Assembly: GCF_030811555.1 (NCBI RefSeq)
Contig: NZ_JAUSQZ010000001.1
Span: 558,001 to 622,000 of the forward strand
Reading direction: 5' to 3'
Length of the DNA stretch: 64,000 bases
Source of the DNA: Kineosporia succinea
Lineage (GTDB): Bacteria; Actinomycetota; Actinomycetes; Actinomycetales; Kineosporiaceae
The position numbers and the translations under genes are program-made. Each line of letters starts with the position of its first letter. Within the stretch, counting starts at the first letter, position 1. Shown piece by piece: positions 54,604 through 63,227 of the stretch. The notes under the pieces are model-generated. The model was not told the origin of the DNA. It did not search any database and saw only the letters and a list, made by a program, of their open reading frames with translations.

Positions 54604-57174
54604 TCAACCGGTCACCGGCTGGTCGCTCGAGGGCCGCGGATAGGGCATCGCGAGCATCGGAGGGGCCGGGCTGACGAACGGGTCGCTCGCCCTCAGCTCC
54701 TCGATCGGGCGGGGCGGGGAGAACAGGAAGCCCTGGGCCAGGCGGCAGCCGTACTCCAGCAGCAGCTCGGCCTGACGCCGGGTCTCGACGCCCTCGGCGA
54801 TCACCTCCAGGCCCAGTTCGGCGGCCAGGCCCAGCATCGAGCGCACCAGCACGTCGTCCTCGGCCTGCTGCCCCAGCCCCCAGACGAACTTGCGGTCGAT
54901 CTTGAGGATGTCGACGGGCAGCCGGGACAGGTACTGCAGCGACGAGAAGCCGGTGCCGAAGTCGTCGATCGCCACGTGCACGCCCTCGGAGCGCAGCAGC
55001 TCCAGGCGGGACGCGGTGCGGCCCAGGTCCTGGATCGCGGCCTGCTCGGTGATCTCCAGGGTGAGCCGGTCGGGTGCGATGCCGCTGTCGGTCAGGGCCT
55101 CCATGGTGATGTCGTAGAAGTCGGTGCCGACCAGCTGCTGCGCCGAGACGTTCACCGCCATGCCCAGCCGGGGGTCGCGCCAGCCGGCCAGCTGCCGCAG
55201 CGACTCGCGCAGCACCCAGGCGCCCATCGGCACGATCAGGCCGCTCTCCTCGGCCACCGGCAGGAACTGGGCGGGAGACCAGGTCTCGGCCCCGACCGGC
55301 CAGCGCACCAGCGCCTCGAAGCCCTCCCACTGCCGGGTGTGCAGGTCGACCACCGGCTGCAGGTACAGCGACAGGCTCTCGTCGCGCACCGCCGTCTCCA
55401 GGTCACCGCGCAGCCGGTGGTGCTCCATCACCCGCTCCGACATCCACGGCTCGAAGTCCACGACCCCGGCGCCGCCCCGCTGCTTGGCCCGGTACATCGC
55501 CAGGTCGGCGTCGCGCAGCACCTCGCGGGCGGTGCGGGTGACGGCCGGGTCGGCGATCACCAGGCCCAGGCTGGCCGAGACCGAGGGCCGGCCGTGCGCC
55601 GACTCGTCGAACCCGTTGAAGGCGGTGACCACCGCGTCCGCCGCCGCCCGGGCGGCGTCCTCGGTGGCCGAGGCCGGCATCACCGCGAACTCGTCGCCGC
55701 CGAGCCGGGCCACCGCGTCGCCCGGGCCGGCCGCCTGCCGCAGGCACTCGGCCGCGCGGTGCAGCAGCCGGTCGCCCTCGGCGTGGCCCATCGTGTCGTT
55801 GACCTCCTTGAAGTTGTCGAGGTCGATGAACATGACGGCGACCGGTTCCCCGGCCGCGAGCCGGGTGTTGACCGCCTCCAGGAAGGCCGTGCGGTTGAGA
55901 AGGCCGGTGAGGGAGTCGGTCTGGGCGGCGTCGAGGAGTTCGCCCTGCATGCGCACCCGGTCCGAGACGTCCCGGCCGACGAGCACCGCACCACCGTCGT
56001 CGCGGGGCGTGATGCCCCACTCGATCACCCGCCAGCGGGACTCGTGCGCGGCCCACAGGTTGCCCAGGACGCCCTGCTGCCGGGGCGGTTCGGGAACCTC
56101 GGCGGGCACGCCGGGCAGCACGGGCAGGAACCGCGTCTCGACCCGCTGCTCGCCCCGGCGCCACTGCGGCGCCCCGGCCACGGTGCCGGCCATCCGCTGG
56201 TCGTCACGGTGCAGGTAGTCCATCAGAGTGGTGCCGACCAGCTGCTCCGGGCGCATGCCGAGCACGCGCTGCGAGGCCGGGTTGGCGAACTCGATCACCC
56301 CGAAGTCGTCGACCTGGAGGATCACGTCCTGGGTGTCCTCCAGCAGCTCCTCGTACAGCTCGCTGCGGGCGGTCAGGTCGTCCCAGAGCCGCTCGCTCTG
56401 CCCGGACTGGCCGATCATGTTGGCGAACACGGCGATCGAGATGCCGGTGAGCAGCACGCCGGTGACCGGGTCGGCGGGCTGACCGGGAAAGAGCACGAGC
56501 AGGGCCGCGAACGGGATCGGCAGCTGCCACCAGCGCAGGCGGCGGGGCCGGATCGCCAGCACCGGGTTGCGGAAGACGTTGCCGGCGTCCCAGACCGTGC
56601 TCTGGGCCATCACCACGGCGGAGGCCGCCCAGAGCGGGATGCCCGCCTCGGTGCGGGTGGCCAGGGCCAGCACGTCACCGAGCAGGGCCAGGACCGCCGC
56701 GGCGACCGCCATCGCGGCCGCCCGGCGCTGGCCGCGCTCGGCCCGCACCGCGATGCCGCAGGCGAAGCTCGACATCAGCAGCACCGGCAGCAGCCAGGCC
56801 AGGGTCCAGGCGACGTCCTCCCGGACCGGCAGCCAGTTCTGCTCGCGCACCAGGATCCAGGCGAACCCGACCAGACCGGCCATCTGCAGCCAGCCCTCGA
56901 CCAGGGTCTCCCACGCCTCACGGGGCGAGACCGCATGCCCGAGGCCGGAACTCGCGGCCAGGAAGACGAGCAGGACGGCGGGACGGCCCAGGCCCCAGAA
57001 CCAGGCGTCGGGCATCCCGGTCAGGGTCCCGACCGAGATACCACCCCAGATCAGGCACCCGAGGCCGGACAGCGCCGAGGCGCGGCGGTAGTCCGGCTCG
57101 CGCACGGCGACGGCGACGTTCGCCAGGGCGACGCCCCCGAACACCACCACGGTCGCGATCAGCCACATCAGCAT
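54604..57174 (-). CDS. Membrane PAS-GGDEF-EAL protein (c-di-GMP turnover), ilvD-proximal
   Basis: 856 residues from ATG at 57174. About nine N-terminal hydrophobic segments (to about residue 265) are followed by a PAS domain (about 285-420, with LEDTQDVILQVDDFGVIEFANPASQRVLGM), GGDEF (FIDLDNFKEVNDTMGHAEGD, intact GGDEF near 491) and EAL (intact EAL near 618, DDFGTGFSSLQYLSRLPVDILKIDRKFV). Domain order matches the next gene downstream, so the two are probably ancient paralogues, but sequence similarity outside the catalytic domains is low. It lies 87 nt after ilvD on the same strand, with only a weak 7-bp hairpin (57236-57255) between. Confidence 0.95.
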   Translation of the reverse strand: MLMWLIATVVVFGGVALANVAVAVREPDYRRASALSGLGCLIWGGISVGTLTGMPDAWFWGLGRPAVLLVFLAASSGLGHAVSPREAWETLVEGWLQMAGLVGFAWILVREQNWLPVREDVAWTLAWLLPVLLMSSFACGIAVRAERGQRRAAAMAVAAAVLALLGDVLALATRTEAGIPLWAASAVVMAQSTVWDAGNVFRNPVLAIRPRRLRWWQLPIPFAALLVLFPGQPADPVTGVLLTGISIAVFANMIGQSGQSERLWDDLTARSELYEELLEDTQDVILQVDDFGVIEFANPASQRVLGMRPEQLVGTTLMDYLHRDDQRMAGTVAGAPQWRRGEQRVETRFLPVLPGVPAEVPEPPRQQGVLGNLWAAHESRWRVIEWGITPRDDGGAVLVGRDVSDRVRMQGELLDAAQTDSLTGLLNRTAFLEAVNTRLAAGEPVAVMFIDLDNFKEVNDTMGHAEGDRLLHRAAECLRQAAGPGDAVARLGGDEFAVMPASATEDAARAAADAVVTAFNGFDESAHGRPSVSASLGLVIADPAVTRTAREVLRDADLAMYRAKQRGGAGVVDFEPWMSERVMEHHRLRGDLETAVRDESLSLYLQPVVDLHTRQWEGFEALVRWPVGAETWSPAQFLPVAEESGLIVPMGAWVLRESLRQLAGWRDPRLGMAVNVSAQQLVGTDFYDITMEALTDSGIAPDRLTLEITEQAAIQDLGRTASRLELLRSEGVHVAIDDFGTGFSSLQYLSRLPVDILKIDRKFVWGLGQQAEDDVLVRSMLGLAAELGLEVIAEGVETRRQAELLLEYGCRLAQGFLFSPPRPIEELRASDPFVSPAPPMLAMPYPRPSSDQPVTG

Positions 57175-57261
57175 GAGTCCACCCGTGAACCACTTTCCCC
57201 CGTCGGACCCACCGGGTCCTGGGAAGGAGGTTCGGCAACCGGGTGACGCCGGTTGAGCGTC

Positions 57262-58950
57262 CTAACCCAGGACGGCGCCCCCGGAGGCCGATCCGACCAG
57301 TTTCGTGTACTTGGCCAGGACGCCCCGGGTGTACTTGTGCGGTAACGGCGCGAAATCACGCATACGGGAATCGATCTCGTCGGCCGGCACCAGCAGGTCG
57401 AGCGTGCCGGAGGCGACGTCCAGCCGGATCCGGTCACCGTCCCGCACGGCCGCGATCGGCCCGCGGTCCACCGCCTCCGGCGTCACGTGCCCTACGCACA
57501 ACCCGGTGGTGCCGCCCGAGAACCGCCCGTCGGTCAGCAGCAGCACGTCCTTGCCCAGCCCGGCGCCCTTGATCGCCCCGGTGATCGCCAGCATCTCGCG
57601 CATCCCGGGCCCGCCCTTCGGCCCCTCGAACCGGATGACCACCACGTCCCCGGCCGCGATCGTGCCGTCCTCCAGCGCGTCGAGCGCCGCCCGCTCCCGC
57701 TCGAACACCCGCGCGGTGCCCTCGAACACGTCACTGTCGAACCCGGCGCTCTTCACCACCGCGCCCTCGGGTGCCAGCGAACCGTGCAGCACGGTGATGC
57801 CGCCGGTGCGGTGGATCGGCTCGCCCAGCGCCCGGACGACCTTGCCGTCCAGGTCGGGCGGGTCGATCCCGGCCAGGTTCTCGGCCATGGTCGACCCGGT
57901 CACGGTGAGCACGTCGCCGTGCATCAGCCCGGCGTCGAGCAGGGCCTTCATCACCACCGGCACGCCACCCACCCGGTCGACGTCGAACATCACGTAGCGC
58001 CCGAACGGTTTCACGTCGGCCAGGTGCGGCACCCGGGCCCCGACCCGGGCGAAGTCGTCGAGCGTCAGCGGCACCTCGGCCTCGTGCGCGATCGCCAGCA
58101 GGTGCAGCACCGCGTTGGTCGAGCCGCCGAACGCCATCACCACCGCGATCGCGTTCTCGAAGGCCTCCTTGGTCAGGATGTCCCGCGCCGTGATCCCCCG
58201 GCGCAGCAGGTTGATCACCGCCTCCCCGGACTTCCGCGCGAACCCGTCACGCCGCCGGTCGGTGGCCGGGGGCGCCGCCGAACCGGGCAGGGACATGCCC
58301 AGCGCCTCGGCCGCGCTCGCCATCGTGTTGGCCGTGTACATCCCGCCGCAGGCACCCTCACCGGGGCAGATGGCGCGTTCCAGGATGTCCAGGTCCTCGC
58401 GGCTCATCAGGCCCCGGGCGCAGGCGCCGACCCCCTCGAAGGCGTCGATCAGCGTGACGTCCTTCTCGGTGCCGTCGGTGAACGTGGCCTTGCCCGGCAG
58501 GATCGACCCGGCGTAGAGGAACACGGACGCCAGGTCGAGCCGGGCCGCGGCCATCAGCATGCCCGGCAGCGACTTGTCGCACCCGGCCAGCAGCACGCTG
58601 CCGTCGAGGCGCTCGGCCTGCATGACGGTCTCGACGCTGTCGGCGATCACCTCGCGCGACACCAGCGAGAAGTGCATGCCCTCGTGCCCCATCGAGATGC
58701 CGTCGCTGACGCTGATCGTGCCGAACTCGAGCGGATAGCCGCCGCCGGCGTGCACCCCGTCCTTCACGGCCTTGGCCAGCCGGTCGAGACTGAGGTTGCA
58801 CGGGGTGATCTCGTTCCACGAACTGGCCACGCCGATCTGGGGTTTCACCCAGTCGTCGTCGCCCATGCCGACCGCGCGGAGCATGCCCCGCGAGGCCGTG
58901 GCCTCGATCCCGTCCGTCACCTGCCGGCTGCGCGGCTTGATGTCAGTCAC
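57262..58950 (-). CDS. ilvD: Dihydroxy-acid dehydratase
   Basis: 562 residues from GTG at 58950 (longer in-frame starts exist but are not conserved). Fe-S cysteines occur in [34 protein letters not shown] and [14 protein letters not shown], and C-terminal ELFLL-type blocks ([19 protein letters not shown]) are intact. It dehydrates dihydroxyisovalerate and dihydroxymethylvalerate, the third step of Val/Ile synthesis. A TACAGT -10 element 8 nt before the start suggests a leaderless transcript. Confidence 0.97.
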   Translation of the reverse strand: MTDIKPRSRQVTDGIEATASRGMLRAVGMGDDDWVKPQIGVASSWNEITPCNLSLDRLAKAVKDGVHAGGGYPLEFGTISVSDGISMGHEGMHFSLVSREVIADSVETVMQAERLDGSVLLAGCDKSLPGMLMAAARLDLASVFLYAGSILPGKATFTDGTEKDVTLIDAFEGVGACARGLMSREDLDILERAICPGEGACGGMYTANTMASAAEALGMSLPGSAAPPATDRRRDGFARKSGEAVINLLRRGITARDILTKEAFENAIAVVMAFGGSTNAVLHLLAIAHEAEVPLTLDDFARVGARVPHLADVKPFGRYVMFDVDRVGGVPVVMKALLDAGLMHGDVLTVTGSTMAENLAGIDPPDLDGKVVRALGEPIHRTGGITVLHGSLAPEGAVVKSAGFDSDVFEGTARVFERERAALDALEDGTIAAGDVVVIRFEGPKGGPGMREMLAITGAIKGAGLGKDVLLLTDGRFSGGTTGLCVGHVTPEAVDRGPIAAVRDGDRIRLDVASGTLDLLVPADEIDSRMRDFAPLPHKYTRGVLAKYTKLVGSASGGAVLG

Positions 58951-58964
58951 GTCACGTGACTGTA
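58944..58964 (-). promoter_or_regulatory. ilvD -10 element and overlapping inverted repeat
   Basis: TACAGT (58964-58959) is the likely -10. CAGTCAC (58944-58950) and GTGACTG (58956-58962), separated by 5 nt, form an inverted repeat covering the -10, the predicted transcription start and the GTG codon, a good place for a repressor. Confidence 0.4.
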
Positions 58965-58975
58965 CGCCGCGCCGC

Positions 58976-59005
58976 CGGGCGGGCTCCGGAACCGGAGCCC
59001 GCCCG
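58976..59005 (-). terminator. Hairpin downstream of the sigma-factor partner gene
   Basis: A 14-bp perfect stem (58976-58989 with 58992-59005) with a two-base centre lies between the 59023 stop and the ilvD promoter. No T-run on the minus strand. Confidence 0.65.
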
Positions 59006-59022
59006 CGTTTTCCCAAGGGTTC

Positions 59023-60534
59023 TCAGAACCCGGCCAGGCCGTCCTCGATCTCCGGGAGCTGCCAGGCCGCGATCAGGTCGGGAGCCTCGAGCGTCTGCTC
59101 ACCGAACTCCCTCTCGATCCCGGCCGCCGGCTCCAGCACCGTCTGCACCCCGAGTTCCTTCCCCTGGCCGTCGAGGAAGCGCACCGAGGTGATGTCGTCG
59201 TGGTCGATCGTGGCCAGCGTGTCGACGGCCGGCCCGGAGAGCTTCTGGCCGTCGGCCGTGGTCCACCCCACCGACTCGGTGCCGGCAGGCCCCACCGCGA
59301 CCGTGCGCGAGTCCGCCGCACGCCACGCGATCGCCACGTCGCCCATGTCACCGGCCGGCAGCAGCCGCGCCGTGTCGAGCCAGGAGAGCCCGGCCGACCC
59401 GTCGTCGGAGGTGTCCGCCTCGACCTGCCCGGCCCCGACCACCCGGGCCCCGCTCGGCAGGGTCAGCACCCCCACGACCACCCGCTTCGGCCCGGTGGCC
59501 GTCAGCCCACCCGGCTCGGCCAGCAGCAGCTGCCACTCCCCTGTGTCGGTCGGCTGCCGCACCGCCATCCAGGTGGACAGCGCCAGCTGCTCCACGATCG
59601 CGGCGACGCGACTCTGGTTGCCGCGCACCGGATCCGCCGTGATCGGCAAACGGCCCGGGTCGACCCCGGCCCCGGCCGTGAAGTCCTGGTACCCCTCCTG
59701 CACCGCGTACTCACTCCCGCTGCGCATCACCGACGGGATGACCACCGCGTAGTGCCCACCCGCCGAGATGTCCGCCTGGGCCGCACCGCCGTCGAACTCC
59801 AGGATGCGGGTGTTCTGCGTGACCTTGCCGTCGGCGGCGATCGTCGGCGGCTGCTGCAGCTGCACCGTCGGCACGTCGCCGGTGGCCAGCACGTAGACGG
59901 CGGCCGAGTCCGGGTCCACCGTCGTGCCCTCGGGCAGCAGGTCCGGGGCGACGATCCCCTGGTAGAGGCTCCCGCTGTCCGCGAGCGACGTGGCGCCGTT
60001 GTCCCCCGGTACCAGAGCGTCGGCGGCGGCCCCGCGCACGCCGATGAACTCGGCGATCTGGGTGTCCTCGTTCGACGCCCAGTCGGCCGTCACCACCGCG
60101 ACCCGGTACTCACCGATGTCCGAGGCGAACAGCACCTTCACGTTCCGGCCGGGCTCCGGGAGAGGTTCTCCGGTGCTCTCCGGGCCGGCCACGTCGCTGG
60201 AGGCCGCGAAGTCGCGGAAGTCGGAGAGCCAGCCGTCGTCGTCCTTCAGCGATCCCCGCGTCGTGTCCCACTTCTCGAACGAGGGCGCCGCCGGCTGCGG
60301 CCGCCCCTGGTCGGACGACTGAAGGACCCTCACCTGCGTGACGACGACCCCGATCAGGAGAGCGGCCGCCGCCACCAGAGCGACCCGCCGCCGGCGCCGT
60401 TCCCGTGAGCGCCTCACGAACGCCTGGATGTCCTCCCACGGCGGCGTCGGGGCGGGACGGGCCGCGAGCGCCTGGTCCACGTCGTCGAGCACGGCCTTCA
60501 CCTCACGCACCAGCCGATCGTCGGTGTTCCTCAT
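59023..60534 (-). CDS. Single-pass membrane protein co-encoded with a SigE-family sigma factor
   Basis: 503 residues from ATG at 60534, whose ATGA overlaps the sigma-factor stop. About 45 cytoplasmic residues with a basic stretch (RRSRERRRRR) precede one membrane segment (about 50-66), followed by a roughly 435-residue exported part rich in beta-type sequence and without Cys pairs. The topology and coupling fit an anti-sigma factor or sigma-associated sensor, but I see no zinc-binding ZAS motif (HXXXCXXC). No family recognised. The exported part might sense an envelope signal; that is inference. Confidence 0.75.
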   Translation of the reverse strand: MRNTDDRLVREVKAVLDDVDQALAARPAPTPPWEDIQAFVRRSRERRRRRVALVAAAALLIGVVVTQVRVLQSSDQGRPQPAAPSFEKWDTTRGSLKDDDGWLSDFRDFAASSDVAGPESTGEPLPEPGRNVKVLFASDIGEYRVAVVTADWASNEDTQIAEFIGVRGAAADALVPGDNGATSLADSGSLYQGIVAPDLLPEGTTVDPDSAAVYVLATGDVPTVQLQQPPTIAADGKVTQNTRILEFDGGAAQADISAGGHYAVVIPSVMRSGSEYAVQEGYQDFTAGAGVDPGRLPITADPVRGNQSRVAAIVEQLALSTWMAVRQPTDTGEWQLLLAEPGGLTATGPKRVVVGVLTLPSGARVVGAGQVEADTSDDGSAGLSWLDTARLLPAGDMGDVAIAWRAADSRTVAVGPAGTESVGWTTADGQKLSGPAVDTLATIDHDDITSVRFLDGQGKELGVQTVLEPAAGIEREFGEQTLEAPDLIAAWQLPEIEDGLAGF

Positions 60535-61160
60535 CGGACGGCCTCCCCACCGGTGTTCTGGAGCAGGTCACGGACCCCGGGATGCTCCCTGAGGGTCGAG
60601 ACCGCCTTGGACAGCTGGGACTTCACCGCGCCGGTCGAGATGCCCAGCATCCGCGCGGTCTCCTCGACCGAGCGGTCCTCCCACAGCCGCAGCACCACGA
60701 TCGTGCGCCGGCGCGGAGGCAGGTCACGCAGACCGGCCCAGAGCCCGGACCGCAGGGCGTGCGTCTCCGCGTGGTCGTGGGGTGCGGCCGGGGGGACCAG
60801 CAGACTGTCGAGCGACGTCTCCGGCACCGTGCGCCGGCGCCGGCGGGACGCCGCGGTGTTCGCGATCGCGGCCCGCACGTAGCCCTCGGGCGAGTCGTTG
60901 CGGATCTTCTCCCAGCGCCGCCAGCACTTCTCCAGCGCCGCCTGCACCACGTCCTCGGCGAGCTGGTGGTCGCCGGTGAGCAGGAACGCGTACCGCTGCA
61001 GGGCACCCCAGCGGGCCGCCACGAACCGCCGGAATCCGAGCTCGGCCGACTCCTCGTCCAGGTCGAGGGCCGCCGTTCCCTCCCCCCGGAAGGATTCCGG
61101 TGGTGGCACCGGTCGGGACAGCATGCGCCGGAAGCGCAGCGCTGGTAGCAAGGCGATCAC
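60531..61160 (-). CDS. SigE-family ECF RNA polymerase sigma factor
   Basis: 209 residues from GTG at 61160, with GGGGGAG 5 nt upstream. Sigma-70 region 2 (RWGALQRYAFLLTGDHQLAEDVVQAALEKCWRRWEKI) and region 4 (LRDLPPRRRTIVVLRLWEDRSVEETARMLGISTGAVKSQLSKAVSTLRE) are complete. This is the actinobacterial SigE/Sig70-like group normally paired with a membrane partner, as here. The N-terminal 25 residues before region 2 are Pro/Arg-rich. Target promoters are not known. It is divergent from the CbiX-like gene. Confidence 0.93.
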   Translation of the reverse strand: MIALLPALRFRRMLSRPVPPPESFRGEGTAALDLDEESAELGFRRFVAARWGALQRYAFLLTGDHQLAEDVVQAALEKCWRRWEKIRNDSPEGYVRAAIANTAASRRRRRTVPETSLDSLLVPPAAPHDHAETHALRSGLWAGLRDLPPRRRTIVVLRLWEDRSVEETARMLGISTGAVKSQLSKAVSTLREHPGVRDLLQNTGGEAVR

Positions 61161-61269
61161 GTGGACTCCCCCACAGGCAACAACTTGGACAGCAACCAGG
61201 ACGCTGCTGATGCCCCTGGGGTTTGCTCGTCCGCCGGAATCTTTTCTCGATCTGCCGGGCCCGGCGTGC

Positions 61270-61275
61270 CAGACT
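61270..61275 (+). promoter_or_regulatory. -10-like element (CAGACT) of the CbiX-like gene
   Basis: CAGACT is 8 nt before the ATG and no ribosome site is present, suggesting a leaderless mRNA. Confidence 0.3.
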
Positions 61276-61283
61276 GCGCGACC

Positions 61284-61970
61284 ATGCCGGATCCCGTTCT
61301 GATCGCCTGCTCGCACGGCACCCGCTCAGCCTCCGGGCAGGAGGTGATCGAGCAGTTCCGCGACGACCTGGCCCGGGCGCGGCCGGGTCTGCGGGTGGCC
61401 GAGGCCTACGTCGACGTGCAGGAGCCGTCGATCGCGGACGTGGTGGACGGGCTGGTCTCGCGGGGTACGCCGAGTGTGGTGGTCCCGTTGCTGCTCTCGA
61501 CCGGTTTCCACGTGAAGAACGACATCGGCCGGGCGGTGGCCGGCACCGGTGGGCTGGCCCGGGCGGCCGGTCCGCTCGGCCCCGACCCGGTGCTCGTCGA
61601 GGTCCTGCAGCACCGCCTGGCCGAGTCCGGGGCGGGTGACGACGACGCGATCGTGCTGGCCGCCACCGGTTCCAGCGATCCGGAGGCCGCGCGGGCGGTG
61701 GAGCGGATGGCCGCCACGCTGTCCTCCGCGCGCGGCGGGGTCGCCGTGGTCCCGGCGTACGCCGCGGCCGGGAACCCGGACGTGGCCGAGGCCGTCGCGA
61801 CGCTGCGGCAGGACCACGAGCACGTCACGGTCGCCGGATATCTCCTGGCCCCCGGGTACTTCGGCAGCAAGCTGCACCGCGCGGGCGCCGACCGGGTCAC
61901 CGCTCCGCTGGCACCGCACGACGCCCTGGTCGAGCTGGCGCTGCGGCGTTTCGACGAGGCCCTCGGGTGA
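61284..61970 (+). CDS. CbiX/SirB-like sirohydrochlorin chelatase family protein
   Basis: 228 residues from ATG at 61284. Two CbiX-type halves are visible: LIACSHGTRSASGQEVIEQF with the first metal-binding His, VVVPLLLSTGFHVKNDIG with the second, and a second repeat with IVLAATGSSDPEA and VTVAGYLLAPGYFGSKLHRAGADRV. Members insert Co or Fe into sirohydrochlorin for cobalamin or siroheme, though many actinobacterial copies sit with sulfite reductase genes. No such neighbours are present, so the metal is undecided. Confidence 0.85.
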   Translation: MPDPVLIACSHGTRSASGQEVIEQFRDDLARARPGLRVAEAYVDVQEPSIADVVDGLVSRGTPSVVVPLLLSTGFHVKNDIGRAVAGTGGLARAAGPLGPDPVLVEVLQHRLAESGAGDDDAIVLAATGSSDPEAARAVERMAATLSSARGGVAVVPAYAAAGNPDVAEAVATLRQDHEHVTVAGYLLAPGYFGSKLHRAGADRVTAPLAPHDALVELALRRFDEALG

Positions 61971-62038
61971 GGGGCTGACTGCGCCGTCCGGTGCGTGACG
62001 GCTCGCACAACGCGGCCGGTTCCAGCAGGATCAGGCAG

Positions 62039-63217
62039 GTGAAGACGTCACGTTCGATCGCCGCCGGGTCACTCGTCGTGTTCGCGCTGACCGGGTGTGC
62101 CGGAGGATCGGAACCCGCGAAGTCCGCCCTGCCTCCGGGATCGGCGGGTGAGCCGATCACCCGGCCCGCCACGACCGTTCCGGAAGGTGGGCCGAGCGCC
62201 TCGGCGACCGGCGCGTCCTCGAGCCGGATCCCGAAGAAGATCACGCTGGGCCGGACGCTGGCGACGAAACTGGACGTGCCCTGGGGCGTGACGTTCCTGG
62301 CCGACGGCTCGGCGCTGGTGTCGGAGCGGCCCAGCGGTGACGTGGTGCGCATCAGCAGGACCGGGAAGAAGACGGCCGTGGGCACCGTGCCGGGTGTCAG
62401 TGACGACGGCGAGGGGGGCCTGCTGGGGCTCGCGACGAAACCGAGCGCGAAGCCGACCCGGGCCCAGCCCGTCAATGTCTGGGCCTACGTTCACAGCACG
62501 CGGGGTGACAACCGGGTCGTGCGGATGAGTTTCGACGGCAGCCGGCTCAGCCGCCCGAAGGCGGTGCTGACCGGGATCCCGGCCTCGAGCATCCACAACG
62601 GCGGGGCCCTGAAGATCGGGCCGGACAACAAGCTCTGGATCGGCACGGGCGACGGCGCGCAGACCAGCAACGCGCAGGACCGGAAGAACCTGGGCGGCAA
62701 GATCCTGCGCGTCAACGGCGACGGAACGGTGCCGGACGACAACCCGTTCAGGGATTCACCGGTCTACTCGATGGGCCACCGCAACGTGCAGGGCATCGCG
62801 TTCGACTCGAAGAAGCGGCCCTGGGCGGCCGAGTTCGGGCAGGACACCTGGGACGAGCTGAACCGCATCCTGCCCGGTAAGAACTACGGCTGGCCGGTGG
62901 TCGAGGGCAAGAAGACCAAGGCGGGATTCGTGTCGCCGAAGGTGCAGTGGCACACCGATGTCGCGTCCCCCAGCGGTCTCGCGATAGTGGACGACGTGGC
63001 CTACCTGGGTGCCCTGCGCGGGGAACGCCTGTGGGCGGTTCCGTTGAAGGACAAGAGCGCCGGGACGCCGAAGAGCTTCTTCCGCGGTCGTTTCGGGCGC
63101 ATCCGCAGCGTGGCCGCGGCCCCCGGAGGGAACCTGTGGATCACGACGTCCAACACCGACGGACGCGGTGACCCCGGCCGTCTCGACGACCGGGTGCTGC
63201 GCGTCGACCTGAAGTAG
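62039..63217 (+). CDS. PQQ-dependent sugar dehydrogenase-type lipoprotein
   Basis: 392 residues from GTG at 62039, with AGG-rich sequence upstream. A lipoprotein signal (VVFALTGC, lipobox Cys near residue 20) and a Ser/Pro/Ala linker lead into a six-bladed GSDH propeller: LDVPWGVTFLADGSALVSERPSGDVVRI, IHNGGALKIGPDNKLWIGTGDG, YSMGHRNVQGIAFDS, EFGQDTWDELNRILPGKNYGWPVVEG. Soluble aldose dehydrogenases of this family oxidise sugars with PQQ. The conserved His in the IHNGG and MGHRN motifs is retained. It would be anchored outside the membrane. It ends 10 nt from the convergent acyltransferase stop. Confidence 0.87.
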   Translation: MKTSRSIAAGSLVVFALTGCAGGSEPAKSALPPGSAGEPITRPATTVPEGGPSASATGASSSRIPKKITLGRTLATKLDVPWGVTFLADGSALVSERPSGDVVRISRTGKKTAVGTVPGVSDDGEGGLLGLATKPSAKPTRAQPVNVWAYVHSTRGDNRVVRMSFDGSRLSRPKAVLTGIPASSIHNGGALKIGPDNKLWIGTGDGAQTSNAQDRKNLGGKILRVNGDGTVPDDNPFRDSPVYSMGHRNVQGIAFDSKKRPWAAEFGQDTWDELNRILPGKNYGWPVVEGKKTKAGFVSPKVQWHTDVASPSGLAIVDDVAYLGALRGERLWAVPLKDKSAGTPKSFFRGRFGRIRSVAAAPGGNLWITTSNTDGRGDPGRLDDRVLRVDLK

Positions 63218-63227
63218 CCACGAGCAG

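Noticed and set aside
54067-57246. Plus-strand open frame of about 1060 codons over the GGDEF-EAL genes
   Set aside because: Antisense shadow; His/Gln/Arg-rich sequence without any recognisable domain.
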